This document shows, in pieces, positions 11,001 to 17,725 of a stretch of 64,000 nt of DNA. Position numbers and translations under genes: made by a program. The notes beneath the pieces are model-generated. The model had not been told where the DNA came from. It did no database searches and worked only from the letters and a program-made list of their open reading frames with translations. Source of the stretch: Scalindua sp964344685 (GTDB lineage: Bacteria; Planctomycetota; Brocadiia; Brocadiales; Scalinduaceae). How positions within the stretch are numbered: the stretch's first letter is position 1; every line of letters starts with the position of its first letter. The stretch spans positions 1 through 64,000 of the forward strand of contig CAYFOK010000016.1 in NCBI GenBank assembly GCA_964344685.1, given 5' to 3'.

Positions 11001-11380
11001 TTGACCCTATGGCTACTATGTCGGACGGGATATTAATAGCGGGCTGCTGTCAAGGGCCAAAGGATATACCAGATTCCGTTGCGCAGGGATCTGGAGCGGC
11101 GGCAAGGGCACTTTCGATATTATACAAGGGTGAAGTTGAGATTGAACCAATAACCGCTGTTATAAACAAGGACTTTTGTTCCGGATGTAAAATATGTAAC
11201 AATATCTGTCCATTCTCAGCAATAGAGTTCAGGGCAGAAGAGAATTTATCTGAAGTGGTTGAAGAGTTATGTAAGGGTTGCGGAACCTGCGTTGCAGCCT
11301 GCCCGGCAGGAGCAATAAAGGGAGCACATTTTACGGACGAACAGATACTGGCTGAAATAGATGGGATTCTGGCAGTATAA
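8003..11380 (+). CDS. hdrA: HdrA with inserted glutamate-synthase-beta/NfnB-like module
   Basis: A 1125-residue flavo-iron-sulfur protein, nearly twice the usual HdrA length. The N-terminal HdrA region has the YVCHCGNN start and a Rossmann FAD motif VGAGIAGIQAA near residue 151. It continues with the HdrA cysteine cluster LDCSACILTPKM and a ferredoxin motif CTACAECIKVCP near 247. From about residue 290 to 690 a complete glutamate-synthase small-subunit-like module is inserted: CKTSCP, CGRVCYHPCEKVC, a second FAD motif VGSGPGGLTAA near 387 and an NAD(P)-type motif IGGGNTAIDSA near 516. HdrA sequence then resumes with CLSCGACSDCGECEKVCEP and ends in two ferredoxin motifs near 1059 and 1090. The insertion predicts an NAD(P)H branch on the bifurcating flavin hub. 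All parts are in frame. Confidence 0.9.
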   Translation: MNKDNGETRIGVYVCHCGNNIAEMVDVDEVVDYARTLKGVAVARNYKFMCSDPGQDMVKQDIKDHSLNKIVVSSCSPRMHEETFRCVCEHSGINRYEFQMANIREHCSWVTEDKAPATIKAKALVRAAVNRVYFHEPLKTKKVKVNPNTLIVGAGIAGIQAALEIANSGNKVYLVEKEPSIGGNMAKLDKTFPTLDCSACILTPKMVSVGQHPNIELLSYSEVEDVSGYVGNFKIRIKKKSRFVNEKCTACAECIKVCPVDLPSEFEEGLSKRHAIYRPFAQSVPNIYVIDKKETPPCKTSCPIKMDVQGYIALIRVGKLKEAYALMRKTNPLPGICGRVCYHPCEKVCKRGALDEPLAILSLKRYIADRVKEYSPPDIKRIDKSVAIVGSGPGGLTAAHDLALEGYKVTIFESAQKPGGMLRTGIPSYRLPEDILDKEINDIKKLGVTIKTNVTIGNNKKLSELKRGFDAVLIAAGTQKSMNLGMDGEDADGIIHGIDFLKKVNYQESFESGRKVGIIGGGNTAIDSARAAKRLGKDVTIFYRRSRNEMPANPEEVNAAINEGVKIEFLAAPEKIVTENGRLRSVSLIRMQLGEVDASGRRRPIPVPDSKFEVTLDVLIPAVSQRPDSGFVKEAGIEVTRFDTISVDDRFLSTSVNGIFACADVVTGPSTVTEAMAHGRKAAISIGRYLKEGKLFDDKEESLEPVMDYHVSDEELERLKEIFPSEERSEMPCIEDSQRLVDFDEIELGFSDEDAKREAERCLSCGACSDCGECEKVCEPNAIDYSMRDKSMEIDVGNIIVATGYQLFDARRAREYGYRKYDNVITSLEFERLSNAAGPTNGEILLKSGAKPESVAILHCIGSRDENYNRHCSRICCMHSLKFAHLVKEKTDAEVYEFYIDMRAFGKGYEEFYERVQKEKVNIIRGKVPEITDFAESPEEEGKLIIQCEDTLLGLNRRIAVDMVVLSVGIEPRSDADQIAKLFSLSRGSDGFFIEKHPKLDPMATMSDGILIAGCCQGPKDIPDSVAQGSGAAARALSILYKGEVEIEPITAVINKDFCSGCKICNNICPFSAIEFRAEENLSEVVEELCKGCGTCVAACPAGAIKGAHFTDEQILAEIDGILAV

Positions 11381-11420
11381 AGATAACAGACTCATGAATA
11401 ACCCTGATTTTACGTGGAAT

Positions 11421-11449
11421 CCAGTATTGGAATCCTCTCGAAAGGGAGA
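11421..11449. repeat. single copy of a GAAA-capped hairpin repeat
   Basis: In the gap between hdrA and mvhD the string TTGGAATCCTCTCGAAAGGG appears. It closely matches the dispersed element seen at 38150-38225 and 38736-38843. Here the stem is shorter: TCTC pairs with GGGA around a GAAA tetraloop, with one G-T pair. It lies inside the operon, so it is presumably transcribed. Confidence 0.5.
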
Positions 11450-11479
11450 ATAGTTAATCCTGCTTGACATTTAGAAATT

Positions 11480-11923
11480 ATGGAAACAGACAAATTTGAA
11501 CCAAAGATAGTGGCTTTCCTATGTAACTGGTGTTCGTACACAGCGGCTGACCTGGCAGGAACATCACGTTCTAAGTATGCACACAATGTCAGGATAATAC
11601 GAGTTATGTGTACAGGAAGAATTGATCCAACCTTTATAATGAAGTCATTCCGTGCAGGTGCCGACGGCGTTATGATTTCAGGTTGCCATCCGGGAGAATG
11701 TCATTACGAGGGAGGAAACATTAAATGCCTGCGCCGGGTAGTACTGCTGAGGAAACTTTTAACACAATTCGGCATTGAGAAGGATAGATTGCGCCTGATA
11801 TGGGCGTCAGCGGCCGAGGGTGAAAAGATAGCTAATGAGGCCAATGATATGACAGAAGTTATAAGAAAACTTGGCCCACTGGAATTAGAAAAAATAGAGG
11901 AGGTAGACAGTGTCGAAGCCTAA
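11480..11923 (+). CDS. mvhD: F420-non-reducing hydrogenase-type delta subunit (MvhD)
   Basis: A 147-residue [2Fe-2S] protein of the MvhD/HdrA-associated family. It has conserved cysteines in FLCNWCSYTAADLAG, RVMCTGRID, and GCHPGECHYEGGN, followed by a helical tail. In methanogen complexes MvhD is the bridge that passes electrons from the [NiFe] hydrogenase small subunit to HdrA. It stands alone here rather than being fused to HdrA. It is separated from hdrA by about 100 bases that carry one hairpin repeat, and it overlaps mvhG by 14 bases. Confidence 0.9.
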   Translation: METDKFEPKIVAFLCNWCSYTAADLAGTSRSKYAHNVRIIRVMCTGRIDPTFIMKSFRAGADGVMISGCHPGECHYEGGNIKCLRRVVLLRKLLTQFGIEKDRLRLIWASAAEGEKIANEANDMTEVIRKLGPLELEKIEEVDSVEA

Positions 11924-12908
11924 ACTGGCAATAAACTGGGCGGCAAGCTGCGGAGGCTGTGATATGTCAATCCTGGAACTGCAGGAGAAAATATTGGATG
12001 TGGCGGAAGCCTTCGACATAGTCTTCTGGCCTGCAGCCATGGATATCAAGCATAAAGATGTAGAAGCCATGGAAGACAAATCTATAGACGTATGTCTTTT
12101 CAATGGAGCCATCAGGAGCAGTGAGAACGAGCACATGGCCAGGCTTCTCAGAAAAAAATCCAAAGTACTGGTAGCCTTCGGTTCCTGTGCCCACGAAGGC
12201 TGTATACCAGGCCTCGCAAATTTAAACAGCAAGAAAGAGATATTTAATTATGTGTATGAAGAAACGCCCTCAACTGACAACCCTGATAATCACCGGCCTC
12301 AGACTGAATATACTGTGGATGAGGGTACAATGAAGATACCCAGCTTCTACGATACGGTTAAAACATTGGGACAAACCGTAGAAGTTGATTATTATGTTCC
12401 AGGCTGCCCGCCAGTCGCAGAACAGATATGGAACGCTGTCGAAGCAATCATATCAGGTAATCTGCCTGAGAAAGGGTCTGTAGTCGGCGCTTTCTCCAGA
12501 ACGGTATGCCATGAGTGTGAACATAAGAAAGAAGAAAAGAAAATAAAGAAATTTGTAAGACCACACGAAATAGAGGCTGACTGGGAGGTATGCCTGCTGG
12601 AGCAGGGCATAATCTGCTGCGGCCCTGCGACAAGGTCCGGCTGTGGAGCGCAGTGTCTCAAGGCAAATATGCCCTGTAGAGGTTGTTACGGCCCCCCACC
12701 GGGAGTAAAAGATCAGGGAGCAAAACTCTTAAGCGCGGTGGCTTCAGTAATAGACGCAGATAGTGAAGAGGAAATAGAAAGAATAATTGATGATATACCG
12801 GACCCGGTAGGAACATTCTACAGATTTGGGTTACCGCATTCAACATTAAGAAGAAAGATAATCAAGAATGACAAAGAGAATCACGATAGACCCGATAACA
12901 AGGCTTGA
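11910..12908 (+). CDS. mvhG: [NiFe] hydrogenase small subunit, MvhG type
   Basis: A 332-residue electron-transfer subunit. The proximal-cluster N-terminal motif AASCGGCDMSILEL and GSCAHEGCIPG are visible, then PGCPP. C-terminal cysteines in CCGPATRSGCGAQC and MPCRGCYGPPPG provide the medial and distal clusters. No Tat signal is present, so the enzyme is cytoplasmic. The start is a GTG at 11910, preceded by a strong AGAGGAGGT; the reading frame overlaps mvhD by 14 bases and mvhA by 41 bases. It fits group 3c hydrogenases (MvhAGD) that couple to HdrABC. Confidence is high. Confidence 0.93.
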   Translation: MSKPKLAINWAASCGGCDMSILELQEKILDVAEAFDIVFWPAAMDIKHKDVEAMEDKSIDVCLFNGAIRSSENEHMARLLRKKSKVLVAFGSCAHEGCIPGLANLNSKKEIFNYVYEETPSTDNPDNHRPQTEYTVDEGTMKIPSFYDTVKTLGQTVEVDYYVPGCPPVAEQIWNAVEAIISGNLPEKGSVVGAFSRTVCHECEHKKEEKKIKKFVRPHEIEADWEVCLLEQGIICCGPATRSGCGAQCLKANMPCRGCYGPPPGVKDQGAKLLSAVASVIDADSEEEIERIIDDIPDPVGTFYRFGLPHSTLRRKIIKNDKENHDRPDNKA

Positions 12909-14337
12909 GGGACATGGAAAGATAGAAATTTTCCTGGATGATGATGGTAATGTAGACAACGCATACTTTCTGGTTCCGGAGCTCAGAGGCTTCGAGAGAT
13001 TTTGTGTCGGAAGACTGGTGGAGGAGATGCCGCGTATAACTACACGGATATGCGGGGTTTGCCCTGAGGCACACCACATGGCATCAGCAAAAGCAGCCGA
13101 TGCTGTCTATGGTGTTACAATACCGCCTGCTGCCAAAAAGATAAGAGAATTAATTTATAGTGCTTTTTACGTTGGAGACCATACTACTCATTTCTACATA
13201 CTGGGCGGCCCTGATTTTGTCATGGGCCCTGACGCCCCGCCAGCTGAAAGAAATATACTCGGAGTTATTGGCAAAGTTGGCCTGGAACTGGGAAAAAAGG
13301 TCATAAAACAACGTGCCATCTCGCATGAAGTTTCTGCAATGCTGGGAGGCAGACAGATACACCTTGTATGTGCCATGCCGGGCGGAATGAGTAAAGGTAT
13401 AAACAAAAAAGAACATGAAAGATTAAAAGAAATTGCTGACGAATCCGTTGAATTTGCCAAAATTACGCTCAAGGTCTTCGAAGACACGGTACTTAAGAAC
13501 AGCGAATATGTTGATTTGATTAAAGGTGACGTCTACAATAATATAAAGACTCACTATATGGGACTTGTAGACGAAAATAACAAGGTCAACTTCTATGACG
13601 GAGATATCAGAGTTACTGATCTTGACGGAAAGGAGTTCATCAAGTTCAAGCCGGAGGACTATCTCAAGCACCTCGCCGAACACGTTGAACCATGGACATA
13701 TCTGAAGTTCCCCTATCTAAAGGAAAAAGGCTGGAAAGGGTTTGTTGATGGTAATGACAGCGGTATATACAGGGCTGCACCTCTTGGCAGGCTCAATGCA
13801 TCTGATGGTATGGCAACACCACTTGCACAGGCCGAATATGAAAGGATGTATGATACACTTGGCGGACAACCGGTACATGCAACTCTGGCCACCCATTGGG
13901 CAAGAGTTATAGAATTAATGTACGCAGCTGAAAGGCTGCAGGAACTGGCCAGTGATCCTGAAATAACCAGTAAAGAGATAAGAACCATACCCTCATTAGA
14001 ACCGAGCGAAGGTGTAGGTGTAGTTGAGGCACCGCGCGGCACGCTATACCACCACTATGTAACTGACGAGACCGGTGTATTAAAAAAGGTCAACCTGATC
14101 GTAGGAACCACAAACAACCATGCTGCAATATCGATGTCCATAAAAGAGGCAGCCAAAAGGCTGATAAAAAAGGGAGTTGTCGTAACCGAAGGCCTGCTTA
14201 ATAAAGTGGAGATGGCATTCAGGGCATACGATCCGTGCTTTGCCTGTGCGACGCACTCTCTGCCAGGAGCAATGCCGCTGGTAGTGGATATCTACGATAA
14301 AGACAGAAATCTTATAAAACACCTTAAACAGAATTGA
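12868..14337 (+). CDS. mvhA: [NiFe] hydrogenase large subunit, MvhA type
   Basis: A 489-residue catalytic subunit that binds the Ni-Fe(CN)2CO centre. The N-terminal L1 motif RICGVCPEAHHMAS and the C-terminal L2 motif DPCFACATH (Asp455 to His463) supply the four cysteine ligands. A 26-residue tail follows His463, as expected for a precursor cut by an endopeptidase, and such a protease is encoded next. The sequence resembles group 3c (Mvh) enzymes. With MvhG, MvhD and HdrABC it should oxidise H2 and split electrons between ferredoxin and a second acceptor; the acceptor in this organism is inferred, not seen. Confidence 0.94.
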   Translation: MTKRITIDPITRLEGHGKIEIFLDDDGNVDNAYFLVPELRGFERFCVGRLVEEMPRITTRICGVCPEAHHMASAKAADAVYGVTIPPAAKKIRELIYSAFYVGDHTTHFYILGGPDFVMGPDAPPAERNILGVIGKVGLELGKKVIKQRAISHEVSAMLGGRQIHLVCAMPGGMSKGINKKEHERLKEIADESVEFAKITLKVFEDTVLKNSEYVDLIKGDVYNNIKTHYMGLVDENNKVNFYDGDIRVTDLDGKEFIKFKPEDYLKHLAEHVEPWTYLKFPYLKEKGWKGFVDGNDSGIYRAAPLGRLNASDGMATPLAQAEYERMYDTLGGQPVHATLATHWARVIELMYAAERLQELASDPEITSKEIRTIPSLEPSEGVGVVEAPRGTLYHHYVTDETGVLKKVNLIVGTTNNHAAISMSIKEAAKRLIKKGVVVTEGLLNKVEMAFRAYDPCFACATHSLPGAMPLVVDIYDKDRNLIKHLKQN

Positions 14338-14362
14338 TTTCAAAATACGTTGGCCACTGAGA

Positions 14363-14845
14363 ATGAAGAAGCATAAAACCCTTATCTTAGGACTGGGAAA
14401 TTCTATTTTAAGCGACGACAGGGTAGGCCTTGATGTTGCACGGCTTGTACACAAGGGTTTAAATAATAGAGATTGTGATCTCATCGAAACACAACTGGTA
14501 GGCACAAATATACTGGATTTTATAAACGGATATAAATCGCTTATTGTGATAGACTCAATAAAAACAGAGTATGGTGAAGATGGAGATATCTATCAGTTAT
14601 CCCTTGACGACCTTCCAAAGCAAAAGCGGATGAATTCACCACATAATACAGGACTATACTGGAACATAAAAATGGGAGAGAAGTTAGGGATGGAAATACC
14701 TGATGAAATCAGGATATATGCTATTGAAGTGAATGATCCATTCAGCTTTGGTGAAGAGCTGACGGATACGATAAAAAAACTCCTCCCGAAGATCGTAGAT
14801 AGTATTTTGGAAAAGGAGAAAAATCTTTGCATGAATTCCATATAG
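14363..14845 (+). CDS. hydrogenase maturation endopeptidase (HyaD/HycI family)
   Basis: A 160-residue protein with the family start LILGLGNSILSDDRVGLDVA, a central VIDSI and a SPHNTG segment, which correspond to the nickel-sensing acidic, Asp and His positions of HybD/HycI. The first acidic position is Asp instead of the common Glu (SDDRVG for SDEGVG). It should remove the C-terminal tail of MvhA after nickel insertion. The position directly after mvhA and the 19-base overlap with the HypA-like gene support this. The presence of a protease argues that the hydrogenase is matured to a true [NiFe] centre. Confidence 0.88.
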   Translation: MKKHKTLILGLGNSILSDDRVGLDVARLVHKGLNNRDCDLIETQLVGTNILDFINGYKSLIVIDSIKTEYGEDGDIYQLSLDDLPKQKRMNSPHNTGLYWNIKMGEKLGMEIPDEIRIYAIEVNDPFSFGEELTDTIKKLLPKIVDSILEKEKNLCMNSI

Positions 14846-15069
14846 TAGAAAATCTTATTGAAAACGTTATTTCAAAAGCAAAAGAAGGTAATCACAAGAA
14901 GGTGGTTGCCATCAATGTTATATTAGGCAATGATTCTCATGTGACTGATGAGAACCTGAAATTCCTTATTGATCTCAGGTGTAAAGAGACAGTTGCGGAA
15001 GGTGCTCATGTAAACGTAAGACCTGCGGAAGGTAAAAATGTATTTGTTGAGTCTATAGATGTGGAGTAA
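14827..15069 (+). CDS. HypA-like nickel chaperone lacking the zinc domain
   Basis: An 80-residue protein. The start is fixed at TTG 14827 because GGAG at 14815-14818 is well spaced and because this start gives the N-terminal Met-His-Glu that forms the HypA nickel site. Residues 1-67 follow HypA (the V..INV.LG pattern, then TVAEGAHVNV), and the end VESIDVE matches the HypA C-terminus. The zinc ribbon with two CxxC pairs, which normally lies between these parts, is missing; only a few residues (GKNV) remain. HypA is usually about 113-118 residues. The frame is intact, so this looks like a clean internal loss rather than a truncation. It could still bind nickel via His2 but may not fold or interact with HypB in the usual way. 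Confidence 0.7.
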   Translation: MHEFHIVENLIENVISKAKEGNHKKVVAINVILGNDSHVTDENLKFLIDLRCKETVAEGAHVNVRPAEGKNVFVESIDVE

Positions 15070-15073
15070 ATCA

Positions 15074-15574
15074 ATGAAGTGTTGCAGAATTTTCTCAGTT
15101 TATACTCCGGTAATTATGTCACTCTCCCTGTTCCTCACTATCTTATGCACAAGCGAGGCGGGGTCCGGCAAACACCATGTCACCTTCGGTGAACAGATTG
15201 CCGGCACCTACCTACTGACTGAGGCTGATGACGGCGGCTCACGGATTGTTACGATCACCGCGGACGGCTGCTGGTTCGGTATTCATTCTCGCCAGTCAAA
15301 CATCAAATTCAGTAATCAGCAGGGAGTATGGAAGGATACAGGAAAAAGGGAAATAACCGCAAGAATACTTAATTTTGCTTCCCTGGAAGATGGTGTCGGT
15401 TCGTCACTCTTCAGCTTCACCGTAGAATTCGATAAAACGTATCAGCAGGTGAGCGGAGAGCTATCCGGCAAGATGTTCCCTCCCGGTGCAGACCCCTTTG
15501 ACCCTGTCGCTATACCGGTCAGGACATTCAGTAATACATTCACCGGAAAACGCCTCATAGTCACTGATAACTGA
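15074..15574 (+). CDS. exported protein of unknown function in the hydrogenase cluster
   Basis: About 166 residues. An ATG at 15059 is in frame, but ATG 15074 is preferred because GGAG (15063-15066, overlapping the HypA-like stop) lies 7 bases upstream. The N-terminus has a typical signal peptide: a hydrophobic stretch, then CTSEAGSG. The mature part is beta-rich with GTYLLTEADDGGSRIVTITADG and EFDKTYQQVSGEL, which resembles small secreted lipocalin-like or DUF1579-like domains. I cannot assign a family with certainty. An extracytoplasmic protein among cytoplasmic hydrogenase and maturase genes is odd; its role in that pathway is not evident. Confidence 0.65.
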   Translation: MKCCRIFSVYTPVIMSLSLFLTILCTSEAGSGKHHVTFGEQIAGTYLLTEADDGGSRIVTITADGCWFGIHSRQSNIKFSNQQGVWKDTGKREITARILNFASLEDGVGSSLFSFTVEFDKTYQQVSGELSGKMFPPGADPFDPVAIPVRTFSNTFTGKRLIVTDN

Positions 15575-15662
15575 ATTTTCAGACAATAGAAGAAAGAATG
15601 TTGTGGGTATTTCTAATTAGACACTGTGCAGACAGAAACATTATCATAAAAGGAAGTGAGAA

Positions 15663-16394
15663 TTGCAAAGGATATTTATCAGTATATTGTTGACGGTTAC
15701 TTTATTGATTCCCTTTACAAATAGCAGCTTTGGAGAGTCCGAAGCTGTTTCTCTAGATGATAAATTATCGGAAGCACTTATTAAGACTCATTTTAATGAT
15801 GCAGAAGATTACTTTTCAGTAAATTTTTTAAGCATAAACCCGGAGGAGGATTTTGCGGAATTATCAATGATCCACGCCAACATTGCTCTGATCACACTTA
15901 ACAAGTCAGATAAACCTGCTATTGTTGGGCTGGCACTGTCCGGACCTCTAATTGATAGAATTGCACAATTGCTGAATACAGATAGATTACATATAAAAAA
16001 AACTAACGTATCAAAGCTGGTTACTGTCGCCGGAAAGACTATTGAGTATGAGGCTACTGTAAGGACAAACAATTCTGTTGTTCTGATAGGAACAAATAAT
16101 GGAAGTGATGAAATATACTCTAAAATAAAAATTATTTCGTTCAACCCGGTAACAATTTTTGTCAAAACAGATGTTACTATAGGAGAGAAATCCACCAATT
16201 TCAAATTAATAGCAACTAACAACGGACCGGGAACCACTTTAGTATCGATGTTTACGTTTGAAACAGAAAACTCCAGGTTCAATTTTGAAGTGCCAAAGGA
16301 TCAAGCTAAGCCAATTTTTACCCTGGCACAAAGTATGATATCAAATTCCTCGGAACAAACGCTTGCTGATATCTTTAAAGATTTTGGAAAATGA
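15663..16394 (+). CDS. exported protein of unknown function
   Basis: A 243-residue protein beginning at TTG 15663, preceded by a good AAAAGGAAGTGAG. Residues 1-24 form a signal peptide (hydrophobic ILLTVTLLIPF, cut near SSFG-ES). The remainder is a mix of helical and beta segments without cysteines or recognisable motifs. No family was recognised. It lies between the 166-residue exported protein and hypC-hydE, all on one strand with short gaps, so it is likely cotranscribed with the hydrogenase genes. Confidence 0.6.
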   Translation: MQRIFISILLTVTLLIPFTNSSFGESEAVSLDDKLSEALIKTHFNDAEDYFSVNFLSINPEEDFAELSMIHANIALITLNKSDKPAIVGLALSGPLIDRIAQLLNTDRLHIKKTNVSKLVTVAGKTIEYEATVRTNNSVVLIGTNNGSDEIYSKIKIISFNPVTIFVKTDVTIGEKSTNFKLIATNNGPGTTLVSMFTFETENSRFNFEVPKDQAKPIFTLAQSMISNSSEQTLADIFKDFGK

Positions 16395-16429
16395 GCATCC
16401 CCTTGTCCTTTGTTATTTAAATAGGAAAT

Positions 16430-17725
16430 ATGTGTTACGCAATTCCAGGAAACGTAAAGAGTATTACTGATAATCTGGTCACCATTGAGTATTTTGGTGA
16501 GGAGCGGAAGGCACGAAACGACTTCTACGAGCTCCAGGTAGGTGACTACGTCTATGCACAGGGTGGGTTCGTCGTGCAGAAGATAGATGAAGAGGATGCG
16601 GAAGAGATCCTGGATACATGGAAGGAGCTGTTCTTTGAGCTGAAGAAAACAGACGCAAGACTTTCCAGGTTATCAAATGATAAGCCAAATCTGGATAAAG
16701 GTTTTCTGAAAATAATTGATAGAGCCGCCTATGGTAAATCGTTAGCTCGTGAGGAGGCGTTGAGACTACTCTTAAGCGAAGACCTGGACGAAATAGATGT
16801 GTTACACAAATCAGCTAATTTCATACGTCAGAAATTTTTAGATAATGCCTGCTGCGTCCATGGTATTATCGAGTTTTCAAACAGATGCGTTTCACAATGT
16901 GCATACTGCGGCATCAATTCAGAAAACTCATCATTAAAACGTTTCAGTCTTAATACCGGAGAAATCATCGAAGTCATTGAAAACGCAGTAAATCGATTCG
17001 GGTTTAAGGGTATAGTTCTTCAATCGGGTGAAGATCCCTCTTACAGATCAGAAGATATTTTAGATCTGATTAACAAAATACGGGAAAATTATCCTGTATT
17101 TATCTTCCTGAGTGTTGGAGAAAGGGAAGAGAGATTTTATCGAGAGGCATTTGATGCGGGTGCTAAAGCTGTCTTGTTTAGATTTGAAACATCTGACAGT
17201 AAACTGTACTCAAAGCTTCACCCCCACTCATCATTGAAGGAGAGGGTCGAGTATCTCGATCTGTTTAAAGATATCGGATATATTATTGCCAGTGGAAGCC
17301 TGATTGGTCTTCCCGGACAATGTTCTGAAAGTGTTATTGACGATTTTATGTTTGCTAAAGAGCTAGGCTGTGATATGTACTCTTTTGGCCCATTTATCCC
17401 TCATCCTGATACTCCACTCTCCGGACATAATGCACCAGATGCTGAATACGTACTTAAGGCTCTTTCTGTCTTAAGGCTTATCGATCCTTACGGAAAAATT
17501 CTTGTAACTACGGCACTTGAATCTATAAACCCGCAGGCGAGGCGGCAGGCACTTATGGGAGGAGCAAATTCAATAATGCTGAACCTTACACCCAAAGATT
17601 ACGCTGGATTCTACGATATCTACCCTAACAGGGCAACGGTAGATGTTTCTGTAGAGAATCAGATTGCAGATGCGCTGCAACTGCTTAAGAGTATCGGAAG
17701 AGCCCCTACGGATTTAGGTATATGA
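16430..17725 (+). CDS. HypC-HydE fusion: [NiFe] chaperone domain plus radical-SAM HydE
   Basis: A 431-residue protein with two parts. Residues 1-75 are HypC/HupF: it starts MCYAIPG with the essential Cys2, continues with VGDYVYAQGGFVVQKIDEEDA and ends in the usual helical tail. Residues about 95-431 are HydE-like radical SAM: the CxxxCxxC cluster is Cys153, Cys157 and Cys160 (NRCVSQCAYCG). Typical HydE blocks follow: VLQSGEDPSYR, SGSLIGLPGQ, FGPFIPHPDTPL and a final NLTPKDYAGFYDIYP. HydE works on an iron-dicarbonyl-cyanide precursor during [FeFe] H-cluster assembly, while HypC carries Fe(CN)2CO to [NiFe] large subunits. A physical fusion of the two is unusual. The stop overlaps hydG by 4 bases. 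Confidence 0.9.
   Translation: MCYAIPGNVKSITDNLVTIEYFGEERKARNDFYELQVGDYVYAQGGFVVQKIDEEDAEEILDTWKELFFELKKTDARLSRLSNDKPNLDKGFLKIIDRAAYGKSLAREEALRLLLSEDLDEIDVLHKSANFIRQKFLDNACCVHGIIEFSNRCVSQCAYCGINSENSSLKRFSLNTGEIIEVIENAVNRFGFKGIVLQSGEDPSYRSEDILDLINKIRENYPVFIFLSVGEREERFYREAFDAGAKAVLFRFETSDSKLYSKLHPHSSLKERVEYLDLFKDIGYIIASGSLIGLPGQCSESVIDDFMFAKELGCDMYSFGPFIPHPDTPLSGHNAPDAEYVLKALSVLRLIDPYGKILVTTALESINPQARRQALMGGANSIMLNLTPKDYAGFYDIYPNRATVDVSVENQIADALQLLKSIGRAPTDLGI

Noticed and set aside
16941..17700. Radical SAM part of the 431-residue protein as biotin synthase or PylB
   Set aside because: The blocks GPFIPHPDTPL and LPGQ with the NLTPKDY end fit HydE better, and hydG adjacency supports it.
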